From assembly GCA_023213315.1 (NCBI GenBank), contig JAKCPI010002775.1, positions 335,531 to 399,530 on the forward strand: 64,000 nucleotides of DNA, in the 5' to 3' direction. Of the stretch, positions 11,695 to 23,084 are shown piece by piece; position 1 is the first letter of the stretch; each line of letters begins with the position of its first letter. This DNA comes from Euborellia annulipes. Lineage: Eukaryota > Arthropoda > Insecta > Dermaptera > Anisolabididae. Both the position numbers and the translations under genes were made by a program. The notes below the pieces were generated by a model, which saw only the letters and a list, made by a program, of their open reading frames with translations, was not told the DNA's origin and ran no database searches.

Positions 11695-12310
11695 GTAAAA
11701 ATCTGATGTGATTAACCTTCGGTAATCGGAAGTTGTGTACTCTGCTGTCACATCAGATTTTTTTGTTTCGAGATATATTTAGTTTCCCATATCACTTTAG
11801 TTCTGACCACTTGCGTTTCATAAGTAAAAAAGCCACTTGATTCAAAATTTCCATAGGCTCTGTGTATATTAAATGTTGACTGCTTGAAATAAACTATGGT
11901 TGTTTTTCAAAATTTGGGTATTTTAAACACAATAGAGAATCCTAAATAAATACAATATTTCATAAGAATTGCAATTGTTTTTTTTAAGTGCAAAAAGTTT
12001 CAAAGGGGACTGACTTCCTTTTGAATAGGAATTTACATGCAAATCCCCATAGGGATTTAACATTGTCTCTATGAAAGGAAGAGCCGGAAAATGAATTTGA
12101 AAAATCTGAAATACATAAGTAAAGTGAACTTCAAACAATTTTCAAGAAATATTTTAATGATATGAATACTTTTTAAAGAACATCTAAAAAATAAGTGATT
12201 TATGAAAAATCAAAATCGTAAGACCAAACTTTGAGAAATTCGAAAAAAATCTGAAAAAGTACTTCAGTAAAGTACTAGTACTTTTTGGCTAATTTTGTCC
12301 ATTCAAACAT
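11695..12310 (-). repeat. R1 family copy
   Basis: Near-complete palindrome 11700-11762 (AATCTGATGTGA … TCACATCAGATT), then TCGAGATATATTTAGTTTCC, GAAAGGAAGAGCCGGAAAAT and the GTACTAGTACTTTTTGGC core. Confidence 0.8.
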
Positions 12311-12350
12311 GATGAGTTTGGAATTCTAAGGTTGGCGGAAATGGCCGAAT

Positions 12351-12370
12351 GTTGCCCTCTGGTGGTCGCC
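12351..12370 (-). promoter_or_regulatory. CTCF-like motif
   Basis: The minus strand reads GGCGACCACCAGAGGGCAAC. Against the core consensus RCCASYAGRKGGCRSY it matches 15 of 16 positions. In sequence with low GC this is unusual, but binding is inference. Confidence 0.3.
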
Positions 12371-12787
12371 TTTTTTTTTATAAAATATTTCAATAAAACG
12401 TAACCTGTCAAAATCAAATAACCTCACTTTTTGGTTAAATTCAGCCATGTTGGATGACGTGAAAAATCCGACTCCGTGATTGGTCGATCCATGGGTTTGG
12501 AAAAAAAGGCATGCAAAAAAATAAAACATGTGGAATTAGCCAAAAACCCTTGCAATCAGACGCTAGGGTCATAAATGACGTCAGATCGCATGCGATATAA
12601 CAAGAAAACCCTCCGTGTGAAGCGGCCTTAACTTGGCTACTTGAAACTGCTTCTTATTTACTTAGAGAAGCAACCTTGAAACATTTTGTACCAAAAACTA
12701 ATAATTATCCAATTTAATTGTAGAAATGAATAAGTAAATTTGAATTAATTTGTTTTATTAGTAATTTTCCAAAGGTGCTCTTAAGAT

Positions 12788-12900
12788 ATGATGAACGCCG
12801 CGCCGTTCAAAAGCGATAAAAAGAAAAATGAGATTGTGAACCCAACGAGCCATTTCCGAAAAGGTTGCCCTGCCGAGGAGGGGCAGCTGACATTTATGTT
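12788..12900 (+). CDS. possible exon fragment
   Basis: ATGATG at 12788 begins a GC-richer, lysine-rich stretch (MMNAAPFKSDKKKNEI … HFRKGCPAEEGQL) of about 36 codons. The frame then runs into low-complexity aromatic residues. No donor was found at the composition change. Weak candidate. Confidence 0.15.
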
Positions 12901-13139
12901 TATTTTTTTGTTTTATTATCATCCTACAAATGAACAATATTTATCCGCGCAATATTATTTCTTTTTATCGCCTCTAATTAATAACGAAATACAAAAGTGA
13001 ATTAATATTTTCTTTTTTTCTGGTTAAAGGAATAATTTTAAATAGGCTTATTTCAACCGGAAAAATTTTAAATTCTTTAATATGTAACTGATGATATTAT
13101 GAAGGTGTTGAAAAGAAAGAGGCATCAAAAATTATTTGT

Positions 13140-13205
13140 TTATTAATTCAAGCCAGCCAGAGCTGACGTTTCGTCGCATTTGAGACCACCATTAGAGCCA
13201 ATCTT
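13140..13205 (-). mobile_element. Penelope/hammerhead-type fragment, core mutated
   Basis: Minus strand: TTGGCTCTAATGGTGGTCTC, AAATGCGACGAAACGTCAGC. GAAAC-GTC and the AGC/GCT stem I remain; the expected CTGATGA reads CTAATGG. An inactive relic. Confidence 0.45.
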
Positions 13206-13454
13206 ATTCTCAACATATTTTAACAATTTACAAAAAATTACAGGTACAGTTTAATAGTGTTAATAAATACCACGAACAGGGAGTGAATTCACTCAATAGA
13301 AATCACTGTTACTATCGGCTGTGCATACTTCCTGTTAAATTCTCAAAAAGACAATCTATTCAATATATCTTGACACTAGATGATCCCGAAGCGTCGAAAA
13401 AATGCTTATCACTTATAAATACCTTTTTCTCATTGTTCAGATTTTATCTATAAA

Positions 13455-13762
13455 TAGGGTTACCATAATTTATTAAGGTCAGATTTGGACAGTTGACTTG
13501 CTGGGGGGGTCTGTGAGTAATGGAAAATTTTTTGAAAATTAGGGACTGAAATCTGCGTTTTTAACTATCCTGAGACGTAAAGAATATTATCAAACATAAG
13601 CTTTTTAAATATAAAAAAATAAGTATTATGGAGTAAAATTCCCCAATCTAGCCAGATTTTCGGTTCGTATTATTGCAGTAGTAAAATCCGGACATTTCTC
13701 AGACCCGGACGCCAAACCTGACAAGTGTTCCAAATCCGGATGAAATTCATATCCATACCCTA
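13455..13762. mobile_element. MITE-like element with TAGGGTTACCATA ends
   Basis: Left end TAGGGTTACCATAATTTATT with GGTCAGATTTGGACA, and right end complementary (TGTTCCAAATCCGGATGAA … CCATACCCTA). About 308 bp, imperfect inverted termini, no ORF. Confidence 0.55.
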
Positions 13763-16350
13763 GTTATAAATCCAATCTATTAGAAGATTTTGAAGCTAAA
13801 AATTATGATTAAGAAATAATTCCTTAGCAAATTTTCTAATTTGACATAAATCTGGTTCACACTAAAAAAAACTTTTTTAAATTATTTATACGAAATATGA
13901 TGAGATTTAGCAAAAACTGTGTGTTTAAACCATAAAATGCCTTTAAAAAAATTCACAATTTAGGGTCGTTATCTATTCAGAGTTTTTGCAAGTACTTTTG
14001 AAAAAGTACTCTAATTATATTTTCTTCAACTTCGTTTCAACTATTTGATATACAATACTTTTTCAAGAATCCAGTAGTAATGGAATTTTTCGAATTCTAA
14101 ATAATAATAAATAATAATAATAATAAAATCACTAATAATAGTCCTAAGTACAAGTCAAAATTGAGGACTCAGGGTTTTGAGGTTAAGCTTTTCGAACCAA
14201 TCAGCATAAAATTTCTTTAATTATAATAAAAATAATTATCTGTTCTATTAGGTTCTTGATCCTTTAATACTTTTTTCATTTTAGTTAGTTTTTTATTCAG
14301 TAAATCCAGTTTGCAAATCCAATTGGGAGGGGAATAACATCGGTAAATAGAGAGGTGTTTATAATTCTGGAAATGCTTAGCAAATGAGACAAGTCCGGGT
14401 GCTGGAAGGTCCTTGTTTCTTATGAGAAAGAGCTTGTCCTGCTGATAGGGACAAGATCACAACACACAAGAACATAATTGGCGTTTATTTGAAACGTTGT
14501 CGACGACACCCCTTTGGAAGGTTAGTTAATTTGTCCACCACGCCCAAAATGATGTCCTCACTTAGAAACAAACCCGGGCCCTTTGATAAATTAGCTATCA
14601 TTAATTAAAGAATATCTACAGGCTGCCTCCTTCCTTTCCACCTTTCTATAGAGGTGTATCGATTTACCAAACATTGGTGGATTTTATATCATTAAATTGA
14701 ATCAAATTTAAGATTAATATTTTTCAAATTCATTTACATTAAAAAAAATCATTGTGTGGTTTTATGAAACCATGGTGCAAGTGAAACTTTTTTTCGGATC
14801 GTAGGCGTTTAACTGAAAATTTTCAGAAAATTATTCAATTAAGGGTATTAAAATCGCGTTTTTAATCTTAACTTAATAATTGGAAAATGAGGATTGATTG
14901 ATAATGGGAAATCAATAGACGCATGTTAAAAACTGAGAACATTATTTATTTAGCAATTGAAGATTTGAATCATTTTAAATTATTTTAAAAATTATATTTT
15001 ATCAATTTAAAAATTGAATAATTAAATCTCCCAATTATTTTTTTTATAATTCGTCATATATATTAAATTTCAACTTTCCTATTTTTGTCACGGGTTGTGA
15101 CGTCATGGCTTTTAGCGTCACGGCCTGACGTCACGGCTTGTAACGCGACATGCTGATAAAAGAGCGAAAAAATTTGAGAGGATCAAATAAAAGTTTCACT
15201 TTAATAATTTACTTTATTCTCGCAAATTTGTTATTTTAAATAGATGGTCTTATTCAATCTCAACTCAAAAGATCAAAAAAAAACCCTGCATTACTTACTT
15301 TTTCGGCCAATCAAGTTTATAAATATGATTTGTTATTTTTATTTATTTATTTTAATTTAAGAAAAAAAAATCCATTCTTAAATTAGCAAACGAATAAATA
15401 TAAATTCTTCTTTACAAAAAAAAAAAAAATTTTAATATGAACAAAAAAATTCCCATATTTTATGCTTATTGGTTTCTCGGATTTTTCATAAAGAATTTCA
15501 ATCTAAAATAATAATATCACAATATAAAAAGAAAAGTCTTTTATTAAAATATAGATATATGATACATTTAACTTAAAGATATTTATTTTGAAATAAAAAT
15601 TTTATATATATATTCAATTTTACCAGCGATAAATTTAAGGGAAAAATTCATGAAATCGATCAGGTGCTCTTGCAATTACAAGGCCCCATGTTTCATATAA
15701 ATCTATTATTATCAGAAAGAGTGTGGGGGATGGGGGTGAGGGGGGAGGGTCCAGTAAATCCTCTCGCATAATTCATGGCCAATATACTCTTTTGCTAAAT
15801 TGATTTCTATTCACCAATAATTTTAATCAAAAGTAAAAAAAAAAAAAAAAATGCCGGATGTTAATAAATATAGATATCTAAATTTATGGATTTTTTTTGT
15901 TTTGGATATTGAGGTGAATACTAACCTATACTTTTTTGTTTTCTGTTAAATAATAATGTTAATGAAATTAATTGGGAAATGCTTAAGTTATGGTGGAGTC
16001 GAACCAGGAGTCTATTTTGAGCTTTGATTGAAAAAAATCTTTTCATCTTTTTTCAAACAAAGCTCTACTTAGTTAATGTTTGAAGTTATATATTTAAAAC
16101 TGAGGCGTGGAATAAGCTTTTAAGGTGTGCGTCTCGAAAAGCCGTTAGAAGACGATTGACTACCGAGTTAGTCTAGGCGGCAAAAGATGGCGTTAGTTTT
16201 TCCCATAGGGATACAAGGAATTTATTCCATTTCATTTGAAAGATTCCAGCTAATTAATTAAGGGTAAAAAATTAATTATTTTTTAACACAATGATTACTG
16301 ATTTAATTATCTATAAGATATAGAGCGATTTTTTTTTAAATATCTTTTAT
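13763..16350. other. no gene; AT-rich and partly unique
   Basis: (ATA)n at 14098-14126; unique GC-richer stretch 14380-14630; CRE pair at 15098-15133; G-rich tract at 15724-15750. No open frame or repeat boundary recognised. Confidence 0.4.
15098..15133. promoter_or_regulatory. two CRE palindromes
   Basis: TGACGTCA at 15098-15105 and 15126-15133, with a further GTCACGG half site on each side; another TGACGTCA lies at 12576-12583. No gene start is identified nearby. Confidence 0.3.
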
Positions 16351-16504
16351 TTAATGTGATTAATCTAAAAAAAAAAATTTTCTTTTTTCGAAAATCAAAA
16401 AAAGGGGTAGATATTTTAAATAGCTTTAATTTAAAAAAAATTTAGGTCGATAGCTTCGAAATTGTGGCCGCTGGAATCTCCCAAAATTAGCACCCCGAGA
16501 CGCG

Positions 16505-16680
16505 CACCAAACAAAATCACCCAAAAAGTACCAGTACTTTATTGATGTTCTTTTTCAATTTTTTTCGACTTTCTCAAAATTTGCTTTGACGATTTTGATT
16601 AAAATTCATTATTTTTTAGATGCTTTTTAATCTCTATATTCTAATTTTGCCCTCAAAATGGTTTTAAGCACACACTGTAA

Positions 16681-16685
<5 letters not shown>
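16505..16685 (+). repeat. R1 family fragment
   Basis: GTACCAGTACTTTATTGATG and the GATTTTGATTAAAATTCAT block, ending at the (AT)n tract that abuts the nested palindrome. Confidence 0.7.

Positions 16686-16688
<3 letters not shown>

Positions 16689-16718
<30 letters not shown>
16689..16718. repeat. (AT)n microsatellite
   Basis: Uninterrupted AT dinucleotides directly abutting the compound palindrome. Confidence 0.9.
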
Positions 16719-16719
<1 letters not shown>

Positions 16720-17475
16720 GTAGACAGATCGTGAAATTAGACAGTTCATGAACTGTCTAGACATTTCATGAACTGCAGCCAGATCGTGTAATGGTCAAAC
16801 AGTTACATGATCTGGCTAAAAATTTTAGACAGTTCATGAAATGCTATTGGGCCTTAGACAGATCGTGTAATGCTCGAGAATTACATGAAATGTCTAAATT
16901 TTTTAGGCAGTTCATGAACTGCCTAACAGCAGTTTTGCCGATCGTGTACTGTTTGTAATTTAATGCAATAAATCTAAAAAAAAATTTATTTTTTCGAAAA
17001 TCAAAAAAAGGGCTTCTATAAGTTGTAGACATTTTAAATAGCTTTAATTTAAAAAAAAATTGAGGTAGATAGCTTCAAATTTGTGGCCGCTGGAATCTCC
17101 CAAAATTAGAACCCCGAGACGCGCACCTTAACCCAAGATTTACAAAGTGAGGGAGATTTGGAAAATTTAGTAATCGATAATAATAATAATATTGAAAAAA
17201 AATTGACTTTTTCGAGATCTTTATTTGCTTTACATACAGTACACGATCGGCAAAACTGCTGTTAGGCAGTTCATGAACTGCCTAAAAAATTTAGACATTT
17301 CATGTAATTCTCGAGCATTACACGATCTGTCTAAGGCCCAATTGCATTTCATGAACTGTCTAAAATTTTTAGCCAGATCGTGTAACTGTTTGACCATTAC
17401 ACGATCTGGCTGCAGTTCATGAAATGTCTAGACAGTTCATGAACTGTCTAATTTCACGATCTGTCTACGACATAT
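16714..17475. repeat. compound palindrome: 240-bp inverted arms built of smaller palindromes
   Basis: Arms 16714-16953 and 17236-17475 are near-perfect inverted copies. Each arm is a string of short palindromes and half-palindromes: GACAGTTCATGAACTGTC, GGCAGTTCATGAACTGCC, CAGCCAGATCGTG with CATGATCTGGCTA, CAGATCGTGTAATGCTCGAG. Two recurring words, GTTCATGAA and GATCGTGTA, alternate. The 280-bp spacer holds the second direct repeat. Not coding; open frames in it are shadows. Confidence 0.9.
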
Positions 17476-17499
17476 ATCTGAATTTTCAATTGTTTATCA

Positions 17500-17915
17500 T
17501 ATACTGTTTATGAAATTTCATTTTTTAGTATATCCCGAATGTAAAATTTATAAACAGTTTGTGTAACAGACTTCCATTTAAGTAAACTATAGTTTACGAA
17601 TATCCCTTGAAAATTTTTAAGATTCTTGTAATTCATAGCGAAAGTTAGGAGAAATGGTTGTAATGGCGACAAAATATAATTATTATACTTTTCTGTTTAT
17701 AAATTTTACCATACCACTGGGAACTAAATCTATAAATAAATGTACCATACAGAGAAAAGATATTGTGGCTACCTGGCATTTGAGCCTTACGCCAGGTAGC
17801 CGCCATCTTGTACAATATCTTTTCTCTGCACGGTATGTGTGAAAAGCATAAAACACAACTTTAAATTACCGAAGGTAAATAATAGTTGTGTGCTGTTCGA
17901 TTAGTCAGACCATTT
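17500..17915 (+). repeat. R1 family copy with a hairpin
   Basis: GTTAGGAGAAATGGTTGTAA and the TCTGTTTATAAATTTTACC block, then half of the usual palindrome (ACCGAAGGTAAATAATAGTT). A separate hairpin at 17757-17833 (CAGAGAAAAGATATTGT arms, GCTACCTGGC inner stem) sits between. Confidence 0.65.
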
Positions 17916-18084
17916 TTTTATATTAAAAAAAAGACAATATTTTTAATTCTATATTCAAATGTTCACATTTTTTTAGAATCTTTATTTATTTGATGATTAT
18001 TTTGTTTGAAAATAAATAAAAAAAAATTCCAAAAGATAAAACCGAAATTTGAAACTTATAAATCCGTTGAAGGGGAAGTCAGAA

Positions 18085-18225
18085 ATGTCCCATCTGGGAG
18101 GCAATTTTCCGTTTAATGGCACGAGAATGGATTCCAGCCCCTTAGACACATTTGCAGGCCTTCGGCCCCTCGGGTCAAAGGCCAAAGGGAGAGAAAGGGC
18201 TTGGGAGATGATGTCCTCCTCCAAC
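18085..18225 (+). CDS. candidate coding exon in a GC-richer island
   Basis: ATG at 18085 opens exactly 47 codons to a GTAAGC donor at 18226. The peptide begins MSHLGGNFPFNG and ends EMMSSSN, and is Gly/Ser/Arg-rich. The interval is near 50% GC inside AT-rich flanks. The minus strand is also open here (peptide starting MEEDIISQALSL), so strand is unresolved. The donor is phase 0 and so is the 26162 acceptor of the repeat-protein gene, so it could be an upstream exon of that gene. This is compatible but untested. Confidence 0.3.
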
Positions 18226-18410
18226 GTAAGCAGACTCTAGAATTTCATTCCGAAACACTGATTCCTAAATCCCTGCATTTTTCTTTGCCAGAATCCATTT
18301 ATTTGATTGATTTAAAGTTACTTAAAATTTTGCTTAATTCAATGGAACTATGAGTGCGGGCAAATAAACAAATTCATTTTATGTTAATGATAATGACTCT
18401 ATTCCTTTGC

Positions 18411-19100
18411 TTTGATTTGATTTTCTCTTACCTATATACGTATGTAATATATAGGGATATAGTATTGCGATCATGTCAAAAATTGGTTGAGATTTTGATG
18501 GAAATACATGTTTTTAGGTCCCTTGAGTTCAAAAAAGTGGGTCCCGTATATGTGTGTGTGTGTGTGGACAATTTTAATCATGAAGGAAATGAGCTACGCG
18601 GTTGAAAAGTACTGTACTTTACTGATGTACTTTTTCAGTTTTTTTTCGATTTTCTCAAAATTCGCTCAAACCATTAAAATTCAAAAATGTATTATTCTTT
18701 AGATGCTCTTTAAGATGTATATTCTCATTTTGCCCTTGAAATCTTTTGAAGCACACTTTACTCTTGTACTTCATAGGAAAAAGATAAGAGAAATGGTTGC
18801 CATGGTAACAGAATATATTTCCCATTTTGATTAAAATTCATAAATCTTCTATTTTTTAGATCCTCTTTAAAAAGTATATCAGAGGAAATTATTTGAAGTA
18901 CACTTTATTGATGTAATATTACAATTTTTTCAAATCCGGCTCTTCCTTTCATAGATCCATTGTTAAATCCCTATGGAGATTTAGATTCATAAGGAAGTCA
19001 GTCAGTTCCTTTTTGAAACTGTTTACACATTTATAAAATTTTTTTCCAATTCTTATGAAATTTTGTAATTATTTAGGATTCTCTATTGCAATGGTTTCCG
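18411..19100 (+). repeat. R1 family copy, long form
   Basis: From the CTCTTACCTATATACG hairpin end, through GATTTTGATGGAAATACATG, GTACTGTACTTTACTGATG, GAAATGGTTGCCATGGTAAC, to a second module ATCCGGCTCTTCCTTTCATA…AATCCCTATGGAG shared with 11890-12140 and 55070-55135. Confidence 0.75.
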
Positions 19101-19224
19101 AACTTTATGTTACAACGCCCCCCTTAAAAATATTTAATCGTATAACACCCCCCTCCCCGCATGAAAAAAAAAATAATACAGAAACAAAAATTTTTAATGG
19201 GAAAAAATATAAATTTATATCTTC

Positions 19225-19465
19225 TCATCTCGTCTTGTCCCGCGATGCGGGGTCGGCGGACCTCACTCTTTCCCTCCAACCCTATCAAACGTTTTTACGA
19301 CCGGAAGAAATAGGACAGGCCGACCCGTCGCACGGTCTGACGCCTGTTGAAAAGAGGAAGGAAGAGACAGACATTTAAAGAACTAAAGGACTGCCTGTCC
19401 CAGCTCGGGCAGCTCGTGGTCGCCATCCACGTGCCCACAAGATGTGGGCCCCTGAGCAATAAAAA
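19225..19465 (+). repeat. dispersed GC-richer repeat (copy 2, longest)
   Basis: Begins TCTCGTCTTGTCCCGCGATG, CGGGGTCGGCGGACCTC, and ends GCTCGTGGTCGCCATCCACG, then an A-run and (TA)n. Relatives at 2573-2775 (-) and 59035-59135 (+). Retroposon-like by its A-tail, but class unknown. Confidence 0.6.
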
Positions 19466-19564
19466 AAAAATATATATATATAAATTTATATAAAAATATT
19501 TTTTTTTATTATTTATTATTATTTATTATTTTTTCATAAAACTAACAATCATTTGGAAAATTGC

Positions 19565-19725
19565 TCGCTGCAGCGCCTATGGAAATTTTGAATCAATTGA
19601 CTTTTTTACTTTTTACTTATGAAATGCAAATGGTCTAGTCAGGAACTAAGGTACTTTAAGAAACTAAGTATATCTCGATACATAAAAAGTTCTGTACTGT
19701 GCAACCAGTCACACGAGATTTTTTA
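19565..19725 (+). repeat. R1 family fragment
   Basis: CTATGGAAATTTTGAATCAA and GAAATGCAAATGG match the flank of the palindrome at 11775-11870; ends CAACCAGTCACACGAGATTT. Confidence 0.65.
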
Positions 19726-19884
19726 ATAAAAATTCAATCTTTTATATATATTAATGAAAACTCACCAGGACTGTGTTGATAATTAGTAGAAAGGATAGGT
19801 CGATTCAGTCCAATAAAAATATATAAAGAATAATTTTATATATTTTTTATTATTCAATTCAATGTCCAGATCTCAGACCTGACG

Positions 19885-19916
19885 GTTTCGGCCACTTTGC
19901 TGTTTGCCTTCCTCAG
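19885..19916 (-). ncRNA. hammerhead-like motif 400 bp downstream of PLE endonuclease
   Basis: Minus strand: CTGAGGA, stem II GGC…GCC, GAAAC, then CGTC (one extra C before GUC). Same strand as the PLE endonuclease remnant at 20316-20543, which ends about 400 bp before it. Confidence 0.55.
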
Positions 19917-20315
19917 TGAGGGCCGGATCCAAATGATATACGTTATAAAATATTTTAATTTATGGTGGTTAAGAATTTTATTTTACTTTACAAACATATT
20001 TACCTAGATAGGTGAGATGAAGTTATCATTTAGATCCTTAACAAAAATATAGTAAGACTTATAATTCGAAAGTGATGACATTCACTCTGCTCGTCATGCA
20101 ATTAGAATATAAAACAAAAAGATTTTGAGGAAGACATGAGCATCTAGTGGTCAATTTAGGACTACATGGTTATAATTTTAAATTTTTTTTTTTTTTTATA
20201 CAAATACAAATTAATAAATATTAATTAAATTCAAATGAACATTTTTTATATAATTGTTTTTTAAATTTTAAATTTTAAAAGTAGGAAAGCAAAAATTATA
20301 CAATATTAATAACTT

Positions 20316-20543
20316 TTATTTGTTGATTTTATTTATAATCCCGGTGTAGTTGTTACTGAGATATTCTGTGTCACTCTTGAAATTTATGGTACGATTTCTG
20401 ATGAGTTGAATGTGAGCTGCCTCTTTGAATTTCCTCTTCTGATCATTTTTTTCGTGGCATAGAATGCTTGAGCCCTCATTTATATATATACCTGGTATAT
20501 ATATTTCATTAGACATCAGGCCACGCGACAAGCCAGTCTGATT
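20316..20543 (-). pseudogene. Penelope-like element endonuclease C-terminus (fragment)
   Basis: The 75-residue minus-strand frame starting after a poly-A run has the signature of the C-terminal GIY-YIG endonuclease of Penelope-like retroelements: a basic stretch, KFKEAAHI (the KEA block), then INF, D and YLSNNYTGII before the stop. The catalytic GIY and YIG blocks and the reverse transcriptase are missing, cut off by the homopolymer at 20541-20563, so it is a 3' remnant. A hammerhead-like motif lies about 400 bp downstream on the same strand (19885-19916), as expected for the terminal repeat of such an element. Confidence 0.55.
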
Positions 20544-20659
20544 TTTTTTTTTTTTTTTTTTTTTGTTCATTCAATTTATTCTCTTTTATTTATTTTCTCT
20601 ACTCAATTATATAATCATCTTTAAAATATTCCGAATGAAATTTAAACTATCAAAGATCA

Positions 20660-20815
20660 CTTTTGTGTTTGTTTCAGATTTTTTTTTCCCCTTAATAAGT
20701 CGTTGGATGAAAAATTTATGATCTCAGAGAGAGTGACACACATGTTCACAACTTCACTTTCCACTGTGACCGACACTTCAACTTCGCCTGGGATTTCTTC
20801 CATCCTCAAATACAT
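20660..20815 (-). CDS. small ORF on minus strand, acidic then basic
   Basis: From ATG at 20815 or 20803 the minus strand encodes about 48-52 residues (MEEIPGEVEVSV … VTLSEIINF … KKNLKQTQK) and stops at 20660. The plus strand is also open over the same interval (MISERVTHMFTT…), with a possible GTGAAG donor near 20858, so strand is ambiguous. The sequence lacks recognised repeats. Unrecognised. Confidence 0.25.
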
Positions 20816-21235
20816 ATTTATAGTTGATTTTCGTTACCAACTCGAACTACATTGAAGGTGAAGTATCATTTAATTTATTTTTTCTTAAATAAATAATGAC
20901 AACTGACTAGATATAAATCTCAATAATTTTAATGAATTTGAAGTTATTTTTTATCCTTTTAATAATTATTAAATAAATAGATTACTTCACTTCTATGTAA
21001 TCAACTAATAGTAAACTTATAAAATAAATAGCAAAATATCGATATAGTAAACAAGAACTCGCTTAACCTTCGTGTTAAAAAAATGAGTTTTTTCTCATAT
21101 AATTAGCTACCTGGAGTATAAGGAAAGATTTGTGAAGACTTACTAAAGACATCATTTATAAAAATTATTAAGGATTAATATTAGGCCTACATTTTTTTAA
21201 AGTGAAACTTGTATTACATCGCCTCAAATTTTTTT

Positions 21236-21400
21236 TTTCGGCATCTGAGGCCATTTAGACAGGCTCTACCCGTACCTATTTATTTCAATTGATTAGTATC
21301 CAATTCAATTGAAATAAAATTTCTCGCCTTGGAGGTGTTTCGAACCCACGATCTTTGGCACCAGAAGCTAATGCTCTACCTCTGAGTCATAGATCAAGGT
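21236..21400 (-). mobile_element. tRNA-derived SINE
   Basis: On the minus strand the head reads TGACTCAGAGGTAGAGCA (A box) and GATCGTGGGTTCGAAAC (B box), with a seven-base anticodon-like loop TTCTGGT (CTG in anticodon position). The tail GCCTCAGATGCCG lies at 21238-21250. Best-preserved head in the window; a SINE head, not a functional tRNA gene, because the acceptor stem and the rest are diverged. Confidence 0.7.
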
Positions 21401-23084
21401 CAAATATTAAAAATTAAAATTAATTAAAATAAATAATTAATTTTTTAACAAAAATTCAAAACATTTCCATGAAAAAATAAATAAACAAGGCTTCTGTTTC
21501 TAATTTCACACCATAGTTAAGTTTTATACCGAACTTTGGATCTTGGTTAGTTAACTACGACCTAGTTTATGAATATGATTTCACAAACTTAGTATATTAA
21601 AATTCAAGCACGTAAGTTTGTGAAAAACCTTGGAAAATTCATATTTTTTTTACAGTGTAGCTTATCCGAGGGATGAATTGTTAATTAGAAGCAGTGGCGG
21701 ATCCAGAGGAGTTTCTCGGGGGAGGGGGTTAATCTGGTGTGACTGGTCGCACAGCACCCAATTTTTTCTTATTTTTCTATTATCTTATCTATTATTTCAA
21801 TTTTTAAGTATTAGTTTTTAAAATTTTATATTAAAAATACAATTTTTTCCCAAAAAAAAAAAAAAATATTTTCTCAAATCTTGGGGGGGGGGTAATTACC
21901 CCCTTTACCCCCCTCCCTTGTATCCTCAGAGATTGGAAGTGGTGGAATAGAAACGAATCTGACACTATAGTGCTCTATTTATACTCAATTTTTTTGAATA
22001 ATTTGCTTCGTTATATGCGTAATAAACCCAAAATGATTTAAAAAAATTTAAAAATCAAGGTTGATTTCTCTAATCTAATTTCAATCTATTATAGAACTTT
22101 AATTTCCTTTTCTTTTAACAGAAGTTACAAAAAAAAAAAAAGACTGTTGTAAATAAAAACTTGTTAAATTAAATAGAACTTTTTAGTGAATTGACTAGTT
22201 TGACAAAAGCATCTTTTGTCATCATTTGCGACACTATGCCTTTTAATTGAAGAATGAAACTTGATCAAAAGCTTGGGAAGAAATTACTTTTTAGATTAAT
22301 TTGACTTAGCTGCTCCTTGGCTTGCCATCGCCCCCCCCCCCCCCTCCCTCTTTCACCCCTCCCCCGAAAAGTGTTTCTTATCAATGTTGATCAAACGTAA
22401 ATCATGGCTTCTCTCACCTCACTTACGAGAATGCGGCACAGTATTGGAAATGCGACTGGAAATTCCATTCCTGCCGACTAACTAAACAAATTGATTTGAA
22501 AACTAATCTAAGAATTTCCACATTGTTGCTTTCGCCAATAATCTCTTCTTGGGCGAAAGTGCAAAAGACCTCTTCCGAGTTTAATAGAGCAGTTATCCGT
22601 CTCTAGAATTTTATTTAATCAAGCGTTAGTGACATATTTCACAAATTTAGAAGGGGGTGAGGTGCGACACATCAGCACGTTAAGAAATTAATTGGCAAAC
22701 TCCATGACGCTAAACTATTTGCGAGTCTTGTTAGAGCGACTATCACATGACATTATGGAACAAAGCTATATAGAATTACGGTTTTAATTGTAAAGAGTGA
22801 GGTGAAAATGCTTTTATGTCCTTTGAAGATAGAGATTCAATTATTTTATTCAAATATTAGAGATAAAATTCATTTAGGTTATAAACATTTTTTTTAAAGG
22901 ACTTTTATGAAAAATTTCATTTAATTAAAAAAAAAAAAATTTGAATAAAAAAAAAAAACAGTATTTTCTTTTAAAGGTCTATATAATAATGTAAATTTTT
23001 AATAATAAATTAATATAGAAAGAAATTATAAAAAGTGAAATTAAAAATATACCAACTGTGACTTACTAATACTTATAGTAAAAG
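21401..23084. other. no gene
   Basis: Apart from the hAT fragments at 21692-21945, a C-run at 22331-22344 and a repeat-free stretch at 22370-22760. A 25-codon ORF at 22414 (MASLTSLTRMRHSI) has a good Kozak context but no other support. Confidence 0.35.
21692..21945. mobile_element. hAT-type end fragments
   Basis: CAGTGGCGGATCCAGAGG at 21695 is a hAT-type terminus. It is followed by an R1 fragment (TCTGGTGTGACTGGTCGCA) and, at 21850-21945, part of the family seen at 60149-60456. The same terminus, complemented, ends a fragment at 10735-10775. No complete element here. Confidence 0.5.

Larger units (their letters stand above)
16351..17127 (+). repeat. ~155-bp direct repeats bracketing the left palindromic arm
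   Basis: Segments 16351-16505 and 16959-17127 share CGAAAATCAAAAAAAGGG, TTTTAAATAGCTTTAATTT, TTGTGGCCGCTGGAATCTCC and ACCCCGAGACGCGCACC. The right copy has a few extra bases. Confidence 0.85.

Noticed and set aside
16844..17422. Two similar 62-65-codon ORFs on opposite strands
   Set aside because: They arise from the inverted arms of the compound palindrome; their mirrored sequence is a product of the DNA symmetry.
21334..21396. tRNA gene
   Set aside because: A and B boxes are present but the acceptor stem does not pair and a SINE body and tail follow, so it is a SINE head.
22414..22491. 25-codon ORF MASLTSLTRMRHSI…
   Set aside because: Good Kozak context only. Too short, no donor or acceptor, not enough to call a gene.
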